Below are positions 14,468 to 22,729 of a stretch of 36,356 bases of DNA, piece by piece. The notes under the pieces were generated by a model. It saw only the letters and a list, made by a program, of their open reading frames with translations. It was not told where the DNA came from and searched no databases. This DNA comes from Acidobacteriota bacterium (GTDB lineage Bacteria > Acidobacteriota > Terriglobia > Terriglobales > Acidobacteriaceae), in assembly GCA_021828835.1 (NCBI GenBank), contig JAJZCY010000011.1, positions 1-36,356 of the forward strand, written 5' to 3'. Position 1 is the first letter of the stretch. Each line of letters opens with the position of its first letter. Position numbers and translations under genes: made by a program.

Positions 14468-15706
14468 ATGACTGAGGGACGAACGCATTCAAGCCGTCGC
14501 GGACTGTGGATTGGGACGGTTGTCATTCTTATAGCCGTGTTTTTCACGGCCCGCTATGCTTTCCGGCAGCGGCTGTCGGTTCGCGTTGTGCAGGCGCAGC
14601 GGCAGACGATTGTGAACACTGTGAGCACGAACGGCCATGTTGAGCCCGTGCACCCCTACCAGTTTTACAGTCCGATTTCGACCACGGTAAGAGCCGTGTA
14701 TGCGCAGCCGGGGGACCATGTGCCTGCCGGAAAGCTGCTGGTGCAGCTCGACGACGTGGAAGCCCGGGCACGCGTGGCCAGCGCTGAAAGCGGGGTGAAA
14801 TCCGCCCAGGCGGCGCTGGATGCCGCCATGCATAACGGCACCCAGGCCGAGCGCCAATCCGCTGCCGCAGAGGTAGAGCAGGATCAATTGACTGTGGACC
14901 AGGCGAAGTCCGATGTGGCGGCGCTGACCAGGCTCGCAGCCAGCGGAGCGGCCGCACCGGGTGAAGTTCTTGCGGCGCGCCAGCGGCTGGCAAGCGCCGA
15001 GGCGGCTCTCAAGGCCGCCCAGCAGAGCGCCCACAGTCGCTATTCTTCCGACGAGCTTTCGCGATTCCGGGCGGCATTGGCCGACGCACAAGCGGCATTG
15101 ACGGCAGCCCTGCAGGTGGAAGACCAGACCCGCATCGTGGCGCCCATAGCCGGCACGGTTTACAGCATCGACGCCCAACCCTCCGAGTTTGTCGAGCAAG
15201 GCAAGCTGGTGCTCGAGATGGCCGACCTGAAAGAGGAGCGCGTTCGCGCTTACTTCGACGAGCCGGATATAGGCCGCCTCGCACTGGGACAGAAGGCGAC
15301 GATCCGCTGGGATGCCAAGCCGGGCGAACAGTGGCATGGCCATATCACGCGTTTGCCGGCATCGGTGGAAACCTATACGACCCGCATCGTAGGCGTGGTC
15401 TTGATCACCCTCGACAACCCACAGGCCGGCCTGCTTCCCGACACGAATGTGACGGTACAGGTCACCACCGCGAGCCAGCCCAACGTTCTCAGCATCCCGC
15501 GCGAGGCGCTGCACTCCGAAAGCGGCGGTTACCATGTGTTCAAGGTTGCGGGGGGAGAACTGAAACGCACGCCGGTCACCATCGGGGCTCCCAACCTGAC
15601 CCAGGTTCCGGTCCTGTCGGGCCTGAGTGAAGGGGATTGGGTGGCGACCGGATCAACCAACGGAGAGCCTTTGCAGCAAGGCATCCCCATCAAGGTTCAG
15701 CGGTGA
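14468..15706 (+). CDS. HlyD/MacA-type periplasmic adaptor (membrane fusion protein)
   Basis: The 412-aa adaptor would bridge an inner-membrane pump to an outer-membrane channel. It has one N-terminal transmembrane anchor (about 13-31, LWIGTVVILIAVFFTARYAF). A lipoyl half-motif precedes VYAQPGDHVPAGKLLVQLDD (about 78-97). A long Ala/Gln/Glu-rich helical hairpin (about 98-215) follows, then the second lipoyl half (IVAPIAGTVYSI), a beta-barrel, and a membrane-proximal domain ending TNGEPLQQGIPIKVQ. ATG 14468 has AGGA seven bases upstream. The stop is overlapped by the GTG of the TPR gene (GTGA). No pump gene is in the operon. Confidence 0.85.
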   Translation: MTEGRTHSSRRGLWIGTVVILIAVFFTARYAFRQRLSVRVVQAQRQTIVNTVSTNGHVEPVHPYQFYSPISTTVRAVYAQPGDHVPAGKLLVQLDDVEARARVASAESGVKSAQAALDAAMHNGTQAERQSAAAEVEQDQLTVDQAKSDVAALTRLAASGAAAPGEVLAARQRLASAEAALKAAQQSAHSRYSSDELSRFRAALADAQAALTAALQVEDQTRIVAPIAGTVYSIDAQPSEFVEQGKLVLEMADLKEERVRAYFDEPDIGRLALGQKATIRWDAKPGEQWHGHITRLPASVETYTTRIVGVVLITLDNPQAGLLPDTNVTVQVTTASQPNVLSIPREALHSESGGYHVFKVAGGELKRTPVTIGAPNLTQVPVLSGLSEGDWVATGSTNGEPLQQGIPIKVQR

Positions 15707-16695
15707 AACAGCGTGTTCCATTCTTCCGTGGCCTGATCACCATTGCGCTGGGTGCCGTGATCGCATCCGGGGCGCTGGCGCAGGCGTCCACAGAGCCCTT
15801 GGAAGAGGTTCATGCGGCCCTCAATGCGGGAGCAGCCGACAAAGCACTGAGGTTGATCTCTTCCCTGCCCAACGCCGGCGAAGGCAACGCACGGGCACAG
15901 AATCTTGCCTGCCGGGTTGAGTTTGCGATGGGCCAGTGGGATGCAGCGGTGCGCGACTGCCAGCAGGCGGTGCAGCTCGAGCCAGGCAATTCCGAGTACC
16001 ACATGTGGCTGGGCCGGGCGCTCGGCGAGAAGGCCAGCAATGCCAATTTCTTCTCCGCTTATTCTCTGGGCAAGCGGGTTCTGACCGAGTTCCAGACAGC
16101 CACACGCCTCGATCCGTACAACGCGGCGGCGCTGGCCGATCTGGGTTCCTACTATGTTGAGGCTCCCTCGATCGTTGGCGGCGGCTTGGACAAGGCGGAG
16201 AGCGTGGCCAAAGAACTGGACCGCGCAGATCCCGCACGCGCGGCGCAACTCCGCGCCGGCATCGCCATGGCACAAGGCGATTACGGAACAGCGGAAGCGC
16301 AGCTCAAGAAGGCGATTGCCGTCAGCCCCCATCCTGCATTCCAGTGGACAGCGCTGGCTCGCTTCTACCAGAAGCGGAAACAGTGGGCGGCGATGGATTG
16401 GGCCTTGCGCAGTTGCCTCAACGCGGCCGAACACGATCCGCAAGCAGGCGTGCCGCTGTACGACGCAGCAGGCGTGCTGATCCTCGCTAAGCGTGAGCCG
16501 GAACTGGCTATCCAGTTTCTACAGAAGTATCTTGCCAGCTCTGCGAAAACTGACGAAGCGCCTGCATTCGTGGCCTACTGGCGACTGGCGCGTCTTCAGA
16601 AGCAAGTAGGGGATGCCGCCGGAGCGAAGGCCAGCGAAGTAGCCGGCTACGAACTTGCGCGCGAATACAACCCTGCACAGGACATGAGACGTTGA
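15703..16695 (+). CDS. Exported tetratricopeptide-repeat protein
   Basis: The 330-aa product starts with a signal peptide (RGLITIALGAVIASGALAQA). The mature protein is all-helical with TPR-type units: one at about 60-93 (QWDAAVRDCQQAVQLEPGNS), a long insert with KASNANFFSAYSLGKR, then FQTATRLDPYNAAALADLG at about 128-146, and further units to residue 320. It is probably periplasmic and may scaffold the adaptor-channel pair. The start is GTG 15703, overlapping the adaptor's TGA, with AAGG upstream. Its own stop overlaps the TTG start of the TolC gene (TTGA). Translational coupling on both sides argues for fixed stoichiometry. Confidence 0.78.
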   Translation: MKQRVPFFRGLITIALGAVIASGALAQASTEPLEEVHAALNAGAADKALRLISSLPNAGEGNARAQNLACRVEFAMGQWDAAVRDCQQAVQLEPGNSEYHMWLGRALGEKASNANFFSAYSLGKRVLTEFQTATRLDPYNAAALADLGSYYVEAPSIVGGGLDKAESVAKELDRADPARAAQLRAGIAMAQGDYGTAEAQLKKAIAVSPHPAFQWTALARFYQKRKQWAAMDWALRSCLNAAEHDPQAGVPLYDAAGVLILAKREPELAIQFLQKYLASSAKTDEAPAFVAYWRLARLQKQVGDAAGAKASEVAGYELAREYNPAQDMRR

Positions 16696-18053
16696 ACCGA
16701 TACCGCCCGGGAAAGTTCGTCAAGACGTGGCGCCGGATGAGCACGCTTTCCATCGGCGGCTTTGCTCTGCTCGCCGCCAGCGTATCTGCACCTGCACAGG
16801 TTTCGCTCCGGACGATTGTTGAGTTGGCCCAGCAGAAGAGCACAGCGGTGCGCATTGCCCAGGCCGACGTCTCTCGCGCCTCCGCGCAGGAGAAGGAGTC
16901 GCGCGACGCCTTCATTCCAACACTTTCTTTTGGATCGGGACTTCCGGCATTTCCTGAAGTGGGTTTCACCGGAGCCCTGCCAACCATCTGGGACGCAAAT
17001 GTTCAGTCGCTGGTCTTCAGCATTCAGCAGATTCGCTACGTGCAGGCAGCGCGTGCAGGCATCAAAGCCGCACAACTCTCGCTTAAGGATGCCCAGGAGC
17101 AGGTGGCGCTGGACGCTTCCACCGAGTACATCGAACTCGATACCGTGAACGAGGAGATGCAGGCCGCGCAGGAGCAGGAAAGCGACGCGGCCAAGATGGT
17201 GGCCATCGAGCAGCAGCGCACCGATGCCGGAGTGGATCCGCTGATCGATCTGCTGCAAGCAAAGCTGACCGCTGCTCAACTCAAGCTGAATCGACTTCAC
17301 ATGGAGACGCGCGCCGGGGTTCTCGAAAAGGAACTCTCCGCGCTCACAGCTCTCCCGCCTGCATCCATTGTTACGGATCACTCCAGCATTCCCGAGGTGC
17401 CTGCCATTACAGGCGTCCCACCGCAGCAGCCCACCCCCGGCGTTCAAGCCGCGCAGATGTTGGCCTTGTCGAAGGAGAAGGTTGCCAAAGGCGATTCGGA
17501 GCGTCGCAACTGGCTCTTTCCGCAGATCTCTTTCGGGGCGCTCTACAACCGCAATACAACGCTGCTGAACGACATCAATAGTTTTTACCGGCGGCCGCTG
17601 TCGGCCAACAACCTCAGCTCCGGGTTCAATATCCAGCTTCCAATCTTCGACGAAAGCATTCGTGACAAGGCGCAGGAGTCAGCGGCCGATGCTCTGCGCG
17701 CTCGCGTGGAGGCAGAGCAGGCACAACGCCAGAACGACCTTGCGATCGTCCAACTCAACAGAACGATTCGCGAGTTGGATGTCCAGGCAGAGGTCGCTCA
17801 ATTGAAGCAGCAGATCGCCGGCGAACAGCTCAAGGCGGTGATGTCGCAACTGGAACTGGGGAATGGCGCCGGCAGCGGGGCGGCCGCGCCCCCGCAGTTA
17901 AGCCCCGAAGCCGAACAGCAGGCGCTCATTGATGAGCGGCAAAAATACATGGATTCGCTGGACGCCGGATTTGAACTGAACAAGGCGCGTCTGAACCTCC
18001 TGCGCTCCCTTGGTCACATGCAGGATTGGCTCAACGAATTGCACACGCGCTGA
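16692..18053 (+). CDS. TolC-family outer-membrane efflux protein
   Basis: The 453-aa protein has an N-terminal signal peptide (STLSIGGFALLAASVSAPAQ) and two helical outer-membrane-efflux repeats separated by beta segments. LRTIVELAQQKSTAVRIAQA opens the first repeat. The long helices are rich in Ala, Gln and Glu (AQEQESDAAKMVAIEQQ). SSGFNIQLPIFDES marks the start of the second half. It would form the trimeric outer-membrane channel for substrates delivered by the adaptor. TTG 16692 overlaps the TPR stop; ATG 16737 just before the signal peptide is an alternative. It is the last gene of the operon and is followed by tRNA-Arg. Confidence 0.85.
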   Translation: MNRYRPGKFVKTWRRMSTLSIGGFALLAASVSAPAQVSLRTIVELAQQKSTAVRIAQADVSRASAQEKESRDAFIPTLSFGSGLPAFPEVGFTGALPTIWDANVQSLVFSIQQIRYVQAARAGIKAAQLSLKDAQEQVALDASTEYIELDTVNEEMQAAQEQESDAAKMVAIEQQRTDAGVDPLIDLLQAKLTAAQLKLNRLHMETRAGVLEKELSALTALPPASIVTDHSSIPEVPAITGVPPQQPTPGVQAAQMLALSKEKVAKGDSERRNWLFPQISFGALYNRNTTLLNDINSFYRRPLSANNLSSGFNIQLPIFDESIRDKAQESAADALRARVEAEQAQRQNDLAIVQLNRTIRELDVQAEVAQLKQQIAGEQLKAVMSQLELGNGAGSGAAAPPQLSPEAEQQALIDERQKYMDSLDAGFELNKARLNLLRSLGHMQDWLNELHTR

Positions 18054-18054
18054 A

Positions 18055-18083
18055 TTGCGCAGTGCGGCAAAGCCTGTTAATCT
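18055..18083 (+). promoter_or_regulatory. Possible sigma-70 promoter for tRNA-Arg
   Basis: TTGCGC (18055-18060) and TAATCT (18078-18083) are separated by 17 bp and end about 30 bp before the tRNA. The -35 matches 4 of 6 and the -10 matches 5 of 6 consensus positions. It lies directly after the tolC stop, so readthrough from the efflux operon is also possible. Confidence 0.4.
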
Positions 18084-18113
18084 ACAAATGGTTCCAGCCG
18101 GAATCATTGCAGT

Positions 18114-18190
18114 GCGCCCGTAGCTCAGCTGGATAGAGCGACTGACTACGAATCAGTAGGTCGGGAGTTCGAATCTCTCCGGGCGCACCA
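18114..18190 (+). tRNA. tRNA-Arg (anticodon ACG)
   Basis: A complete cloverleaf. The acceptor GCGCCCG pairs with CGGGCGC, the D-stem is GCTC/GAGC, and the anticodon stem ACTGA/TCAGT holds loop CTACGAA. The T-stem GGGAG/CTCTC has loop TTCGAAT. The anticodon ACG is at 18148-18150; A34 is normally edited to inosine to read CGN codons. The discriminator is A and CCA is genome-encoded (18188-18190). Confidence 0.97.
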
Positions 18191-18232
18191 TACATCCCTT
18201 CTTAAAGTTCTCTTCTTGGTGAAATCGCTTCG

Positions 18233-18315
18233 GCGAGGGGCCTCGCTGCGCGCGTGAGCTGTGCTCCATAGATTTGAGCCGTTGTACGCGCCCGAAGGCC
18301 TCATGCAACGGCTCA
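18233..18315. terminator. Two hairpins between tRNA-Arg and the TonB gene
   Basis: GCGAGG-GG-CCTCGC (18233-18246) is a tight palindrome. TGAGCCGTTG (18275-18284) pairs perfectly with CAACGGCTCA (18306-18315) over a 21-base loop and is followed by GAAGTTCCTTATT on the plus strand. The position between convergent units suggests termination of the tRNA transcript and possibly of the TonB transcript. T-runs are short, so strength is uncertain. Confidence 0.45.
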
Positions 18316-18336
18316 GAAGTTCCTTATTGCTGTGCT

Positions 18337-19731
18337 TCAGCCGGCCAGTGTGAAGACGATGCTGATCGCGGTCTCCATCTCAACCGGCTGTCCATTGAGC
18401 TGGTAGGGCTTGTAGCGCCAGGTTTTTACCGCCTCCGTCGCTGCCTGCCGAAGCATCTGCGGCCCACTCAAGACGCGCAGGCTCTTCACTGCTCCTGATT
18501 TGGAGATGATGGCCTGCAACACCACGGTACCGGAGATACGAGCTTCCTTGGCAATGGTTGGATAGAGCGGCGGCGTCTTTCGAATGAGCAAGCTGTTGGC
18601 AACGCCCGACGAGATGGCAATCGGGCTGGTCGGAGACATGTGTACGATCGGCTGCCCCGGCCCATTGAAGACGCCGGGATTGACGGCACTCCCGCCCAAT
18701 CCGGCGGTGTTCACCGGTGGCGGCGCATTGCCAACGGGGGCGCTGTTGGTTTGTTTGGCAATCCGCGTTGGAGCGGAGAGTTGCTCGTCCATCATGGCAG
18801 ACTGCACAGGCGTCCCCTCGGAGTTCGTGTCCGACGGATCACCGGAGGAGGCGGAAGCGTCCTCTGTAGAGGACTGCGCCGCATCTTCTGCCGCCTTCTC
18901 AGTTGCCTGAGATGTGCCGGCGTGCGGCTTTGGTGTATTTTCGACCGGTTGAGCGTACCTCGCAGCAGTCGACATTTGTAGCGGCTGCGCCGCCACAGGT
19001 TTCGTTCCGTGGCGGAACAAAGGAATCAGCAGGAGTGCAAGCAAAAGAACGCACGCGCCAACCGCGGCAAGCACGATCTGCTTCTTCTTGGACGTACTCT
19101 CCTCTTCGAGGGGTTCCGGCTTCTCTCGAAAGAGATCCACAATGGCCGCGTCCGTCATTGCCGCAGCTTTTGACTCATGGCCCTTGGCGACTCCAGGCCG
19201 TACCGGCGAGACCGGAAGCTCTACCGTCGTCCCGCGGGACTCTGCCCTTTGCGGTGCGCGGACTGCTGTCGGCTCAGGCATGCGATCCGTCGAATCTTCT
19301 TCATCGCTAGCCGCAGGCAGCGGGGAAGGAGCGAGGCGCAGCCTCTCGATCGTAGCGGCCGCCGTCCCTTCCCCTGAGTTCGCAGATCCCAAACCCTTCG
19401 CCTGCTCGCCAAAGCGGCGGCTCGGCTCCAGACGGTAGGAGACCGAGCGCGACACCTGATCCGCCAGCGGGCTGGGCACTTCTGGAGGAGCGGAAATCTC
19501 CGGACCGGACCAAGGCGATCGCGCTCCCCGCGGCCTGCCCACGCCTGGCGCTACGCCAGCGCCTCGGGCGGGTGCCTGGCTCAGTGGCCTCGAGCCTTCC
19601 CCTTCGAAAGGAACGGCCTGCGGGCCGCTAACCTTGGGCGAGAGAGGCGCAGAAGCGGCGCCATCCCACTCGCTGAAGTCTTCAGGAAGAGTGTCCGGCA
19701 GAAGCGGAATTACTTCTTCTGGAGATGCCAT
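18337..19731 (-). CDS. TonB-family energy-transducer-like protein with long cytoplasmic N-terminus
   Basis: The 464-aa product has an acidic, Pro/Ser/Ala-rich cytoplasmic N-terminus (1-217, opening with LPDTLPEDFSEWDG). One transmembrane helix follows (about 218-239, IVLAAVGACVLLLALLLIPL) after a KKK stop signal. A disordered periplasmic linker with TSQATEKAAEDAAQ comes next, then a C-terminal TonB domain (about 380-464) with PPLYPTIAKEARISGTVVLQ and AVKTWRYKPYQLNGQPVEM. Classical TonB has almost no cytoplasmic part, so this is a variant and may not take energy from ExbBD. ATG 19731 lies within the last codons of the CpaE-like gene (22-bp overlap), with AGGAG ten bases upstream, so the two are coexpressed. 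No TonB-dependent receptor or exbBD gene is in the window. Confidence 0.82.
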   Translation of the reverse strand: MASPEEVIPLLPDTLPEDFSEWDGAASAPLSPKVSGPQAVPFEGEGSRPLSQAPARGAGVAPGVGRPRGARSPWSGPEISAPPEVPSPLADQVSRSVSYRLEPSRRFGEQAKGLGSANSGEGTAAATIERLRLAPSPLPAASDEEDSTDRMPEPTAVRAPQRAESRGTTVELPVSPVRPGVAKGHESKAAAMTDAAIVDLFREKPEPLEEESTSKKKQIVLAAVGACVLLLALLLIPLFRHGTKPVAAQPLQMSTAARYAQPVENTPKPHAGTSQATEKAAEDAAQSSTEDASASSGDPSDTNSEGTPVQSAMMDEQLSAPTRIAKQTNSAPVGNAPPPVNTAGLGGSAVNPGVFNGPGQPIVHMSPTSPIAISSGVANSLLIRKTPPLYPTIAKEARISGTVVLQAIISKSGAVKSLRVLSGPQMLRQAATEAVKTWRYKPYQLNGQPVEMETAISIVFTLAG

Positions 19732-22331
19732 TGACCATCGTCTCCTTTCTCATAAACTGCGCCCTTGTACGTGCGCGTTTCCCGAGACGCCTTCTCTCCT
19801 GTAGTGCGATCGCCAAGGCCTTCTGGCTGGGCAGGAGCAGGAGCGGAGTGGCCCGGGGTTGATATCCGTGGGGAAGGCGTGTGGCTGGTTCCAGCAGGCA
19901 ACGAAGTAAGTTCCGACAATCCTTTCACCTCAAGTTCAACCGTGGCATTTGCGGTGGAGTATCTTTCAGCATCCGCGGGGATAAAGGACACGGTGAGCCT
20001 GTATCTTCCCGGGGGCAGCACAATACCCGTCGGCGGAGCATAGACGAACGCTCCAGCGACGGATGCGGTGGCATTCAATTGGGCAGCGCTCAAGGCCGTC
20101 CCGTAGGAAATGGCGGAAGGCGCCGGCCAGTTGAGGTCCACTGGCTGTTTCTCGGCAACCGAAACCGAGACCACCGCGCGCGCCACGTTGTAATTCAGCG
20201 TGTCAGCGGGCGTGAAGGTAACGGTGAGCTTATGCACCCCCGGTGAAAGAACCTCGCCTGCGGCAGGCATATACGCAAAAGAGCCCGGCATGTTCGCTGT
20301 GGCGTTGAGTTGTTCCGTCCCCAGGGCGCTTCCCTGCGTCACGGGAGCCGGCTCCGACCACTGAATCTCCGGCGTGGCCTTGCTCACGGTCAATTTGCCC
20401 CGGATGATCGTCGTCGTGTAACCAGCGTCGTCCGCTGGTGTAAAGAGAGCCAGGAGAGGATGCTCACCCGCTGCCAGCACCGCCCCGGGCCCAGGGGTAT
20501 ATTCAAACCGGCCGGCAACAGGCGATGAGGCACAGAGCTCTTTCGCGCCCAGTTGGGTTCCGTACGGGATGGCCTCCAGCGGCGGCCAGTGGACGGCAGG
20601 CGTTGCCCTCGTGACCGTGATCGTTCGCGTGGCCTCGGCTTGGGTGTAATTCGCCTGATCGGCGGGGGTGAAGCCTACGGATAGGGTGTGGGTGCCCGGC
20701 TGGAGCACTTCGCCGGGGCCTGGCGAATAATCGAACTTACCGGGCACCGGCGACCAGGCATTCAGATATTTCTCGTCCAGGGGCTCGCCACGTGCGATCT
20801 CGGGCGGGGAGGGCCACGTGAGCTCCGGCGTGGCCTTGGTGACCACGATCGAGACCGCCACCTGCAATGGATCCTCCCAGGATTCGGCCGGGGTGAAGGT
20901 CACCCAGAGGGTGTGCGTTCCGGTCGGCAGCACATACCCTGGGCCCGGGGTGTACACGAATTTTCCGGGGACTGAGGCAGTGGCATTCAATTGGGTCGCA
21001 CTGAGCTTTTCGCCGTAGCTGATGGGGCCCGGCGTGGGCCAGGTTACCGCCGGGGCTGCGCGCCGGCCGGGAGGCGCCAAGGTTGAGGCGTTGGATGGAT
21101 CTGTAACTTGAGAATTCACCTGCGCAATATTCCTCCCGTAAGCTATGGGCTCGGAACTTCCCCTCCTCGGCGGCGCCGGGCTGCCGGAGACGGCCGCGGC
21201 CATCTCCAGGCTGACGACTGCGAGCGGGCTCTCGGGGCGGCCGCTCGCCCCGGCTGCCCCCTGATCGTCGGGAATCTTCCACTGCACCGGCCGGCCAAGC
21301 GCTCGCGCGATGATCTCTTCGTTCTCCGCTTCCGGCGCGCGGGCATCCATCCGGTTGACCACAATCTCCAGATTGGAGCCTCGCTCTGAGAAAAATTGGG
21401 AGATGACGCGATTGGAATTGCGCAGTTCGGAGATGCCGGTTTGCGTAACCAGATAAATGGTGCTGGCTACCTCAAAGAGCGCTTTGCCAGCTACATCGAT
21501 GCGTGAGCCTACATCCACCACCACGTGATCAAATCGACGCCGGGCCACAGCGATCAGTTTTTCGATAGCTGCCTGTGAGGCTTCTACCTCCGGAACCCGG
21601 CTGGGTGCGGCGAGTAAAAGCAATCCCGCTGGATGCCGGACCAGAAACTGTTCACGAAGCTTCGCGTCGAGCTGATTCACCTCGCGCAGCGCATCCTCCG
21701 TCGAATACTCAGCGGTTACTCCCAGACAGAGGGCGGCATCTCCGATAGGAAGCGCGAGATCGATCAAGAGAGTGCTCTTCTCCGAGGTCCTGGCCAAAGC
21801 AATGGCCATGTTGCAGGCCACGGTGGTTACGCCCGATCCCCCTTTCGATCCGGCAAAGACGAGCAGCTTTCCCTGTGGTCTTTCCGCAGGAACCAGCGTG
21901 GGACGCAAGGTCGTTGCGCGCTCCAGTGCTTCAGACATTCCGCCTGGCGCCAGAGGCAGCGTGAGATATTCGCGAGCCCCCGCCCGCAGGAACGAAGCCG
22001 CCCGCTCCCGATCCGGCTTCTCCGAATACACCATCACCGTTGCTCGATCGCCGCCTCGAACCTCTTCCACGAGTTGCGCAGCGAGCTCTGGATCGCTGTC
22101 TCCGTCGAGCACGATCAGGTCGAAAGTCCCAAACAACCGCTGAAGGTGGCCGGCAGCTGGAGGGTAGGAATCGAACTCACGCACCGCCGTGCGATGGGCC
22201 TCGGCCAGCGCTTCCGCCACTGCACACCGCATCTTCTGGTGCGGGCCAATCAAGGCTACCGACAGAGCTTCGGCCGTCAACCCGGCAGCATATGTCGAAG
22301 CCAAATTTGGTGAAGCGGGTGCTGAACTCAC
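19710..22331 (-). CDS. CpaE/TadZ-like receiver-ATPase fused to five Ig-like repeats
   Basis: The 873-aa protein has three parts. Residues about 23-139 form an atypical receiver (VALIGPHQ, then DLIVLDGDSDP with Asp76, then GAREYLTLPL). Residues about 154-358 form a MinD/ParA-type ATPase: deviant Walker A FAGSKGGSGVTT (K163 kept, the P-loop Lys replaced by Val, as in many CpaE/TadZ proteins), LLIDLALPIGDAAL with D191, and FDHVVVDVGSRID. Residues about 426-803 hold five repeats of about 76 residues with core W-P-x-P-x-x-I-x-YG, LNATA, and FTPAD. There is no signal peptide and no transmembrane segment. A tail ending GQWHLQKK follows. GTG 22331 is chosen for the AGGAG nine bases upstream; a TTG at 22442 would lengthen it. 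CpaE/TadZ proteins localise type IV/Tad pili, but no other tad gene is here. Confidence 0.85.
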   Translation of the reverse strand: MSSAPASPNLASTYAAGLTAEALSVALIGPHQKMRCAVAEALAEAHRTAVREFDSYPPAAGHLQRLFGTFDLIVLDGDSDPELAAQLVEEVRGGDRATVMVYSEKPDRERAASFLRAGAREYLTLPLAPGGMSEALERATTLRPTLVPAERPQGKLLVFAGSKGGSGVTTVACNMAIALARTSEKSTLLIDLALPIGDAALCLGVTAEYSTEDALREVNQLDAKLREQFLVRHPAGLLLLAAPSRVPEVEASQAAIEKLIAVARRRFDHVVVDVGSRIDVAGKALFEVASTIYLVTQTGISELRNSNRVISQFFSERGSNLEIVVNRMDARAPEAENEEIIARALGRPVQWKIPDDQGAAGASGRPESPLAVVSLEMAAAVSGSPAPPRRGSSEPIAYGRNIAQVNSQVTDPSNASTLAPPGRRAAPAVTWPTPGPISYGEKLSATQLNATASVPGKFVYTPGPGYVLPTGTHTLWVTFTPAESWEDPLQVAVSIVVTKATPELTWPSPPEIARGEPLDEKYLNAWSPVPGKFDYSPGPGEVLQPGTHTLSVGFTPADQANYTQAEATRTITVTRATPAVHWPPLEAIPYGTQLGAKELCASSPVAGRFEYTPGPGAVLAAGEHPLLALFTPADDAGYTTTIIRGKLTVSKATPEIQWSEPAPVTQGSALGTEQLNATANMPGSFAYMPAAGEVLSPGVHKLTVTFTPADTLNYNVARAVVSVSVAEKQPVDLNWPAPSAISYGTALSAAQLNATASVAGAFVYAPPTGIVLPPGRYRLTVSFIPADAERYSTANATVELEVKGLSELTSLPAGTSHTPSPRISTPGHSAPAPAQPEGLGDRTTGEKASRETRTYKGAVYEKGDDGQWHLQKK
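19923..21056 (-). repeat. Five tandem Ig-like repeat units within the CpaE-like gene
   Basis: In coding order the units lie near 21056-20835, 20834-20607, 20606-20379, 20378-20151 and 20144-19923, about 228 bp each. Each encodes T-P-x-[LVI]-x-W-P near its start, then YG or RG plus LNA or a variant, a Y-[TS]-P-G-x-G-x-VL stretch, and an FTPAD-type strand. Units have diverged at DNA level, so this is an old expansion and not a recent slippage. A degenerate sixth start (EPIAYGRNIAQVNS) precedes unit 1 at about residues 394-407. Confidence 0.8.
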
Positions 22332-22729
22332 GGTTGAGCGCTCCTCGAAAACGAGCCGATGCCAGCTCGCATCCTGACCTGAGGCTGTTCGGGGCTGGAT
22401 CTGACCGGCTCTTGCGCCTGTTCGTTCGATCTGACAGGACAACCAATCCGAGGCCTAGCTGCCCGAGAAACGCGCTACCGAGGAAAAATGGGGCGGGTGT
22501 AACTCAAATGTGGAACTTAGATAACCATTATGGGGTACCTATACCAAATCCGACCCATTACCAAAGTACATTGGCCTTGTGGAGCCTCTCCGAATTTCTG
22601 CTTTGGATTTCTCCCATGCTGACTACAATGGTCGGGAGCGATCATCCTGCACCGGCATGTGAATTTGCTGCCAAAATGCAATGCACGTTATGGGCCCGAG
22701 TCGCTGATTCTGAGGTGCTGGCGAATTCA
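22332..22729. other. 398-bp divergent intergenic region
   Basis: This lies between the GTG start of the CpaE-like gene and the ATG of the diguanylate cyclase. Frames extend into it from both sides but lack similarity to the respective families. It should contain both promoters. TTGGTA and TATCTA-like boxes occur on the minus strand around 22520-22550 but none is convincing. No RNA gene or clear operator is seen. Confidence 0.5.

Noticed and set aside
22332-22442. N-terminal extension of the CpaE-like protein from TTG 22442
   Set aside because: It has no domain similarity and no Shine-Dalgarno sequence, whereas GTG 22331 has AGGAG at good spacing.
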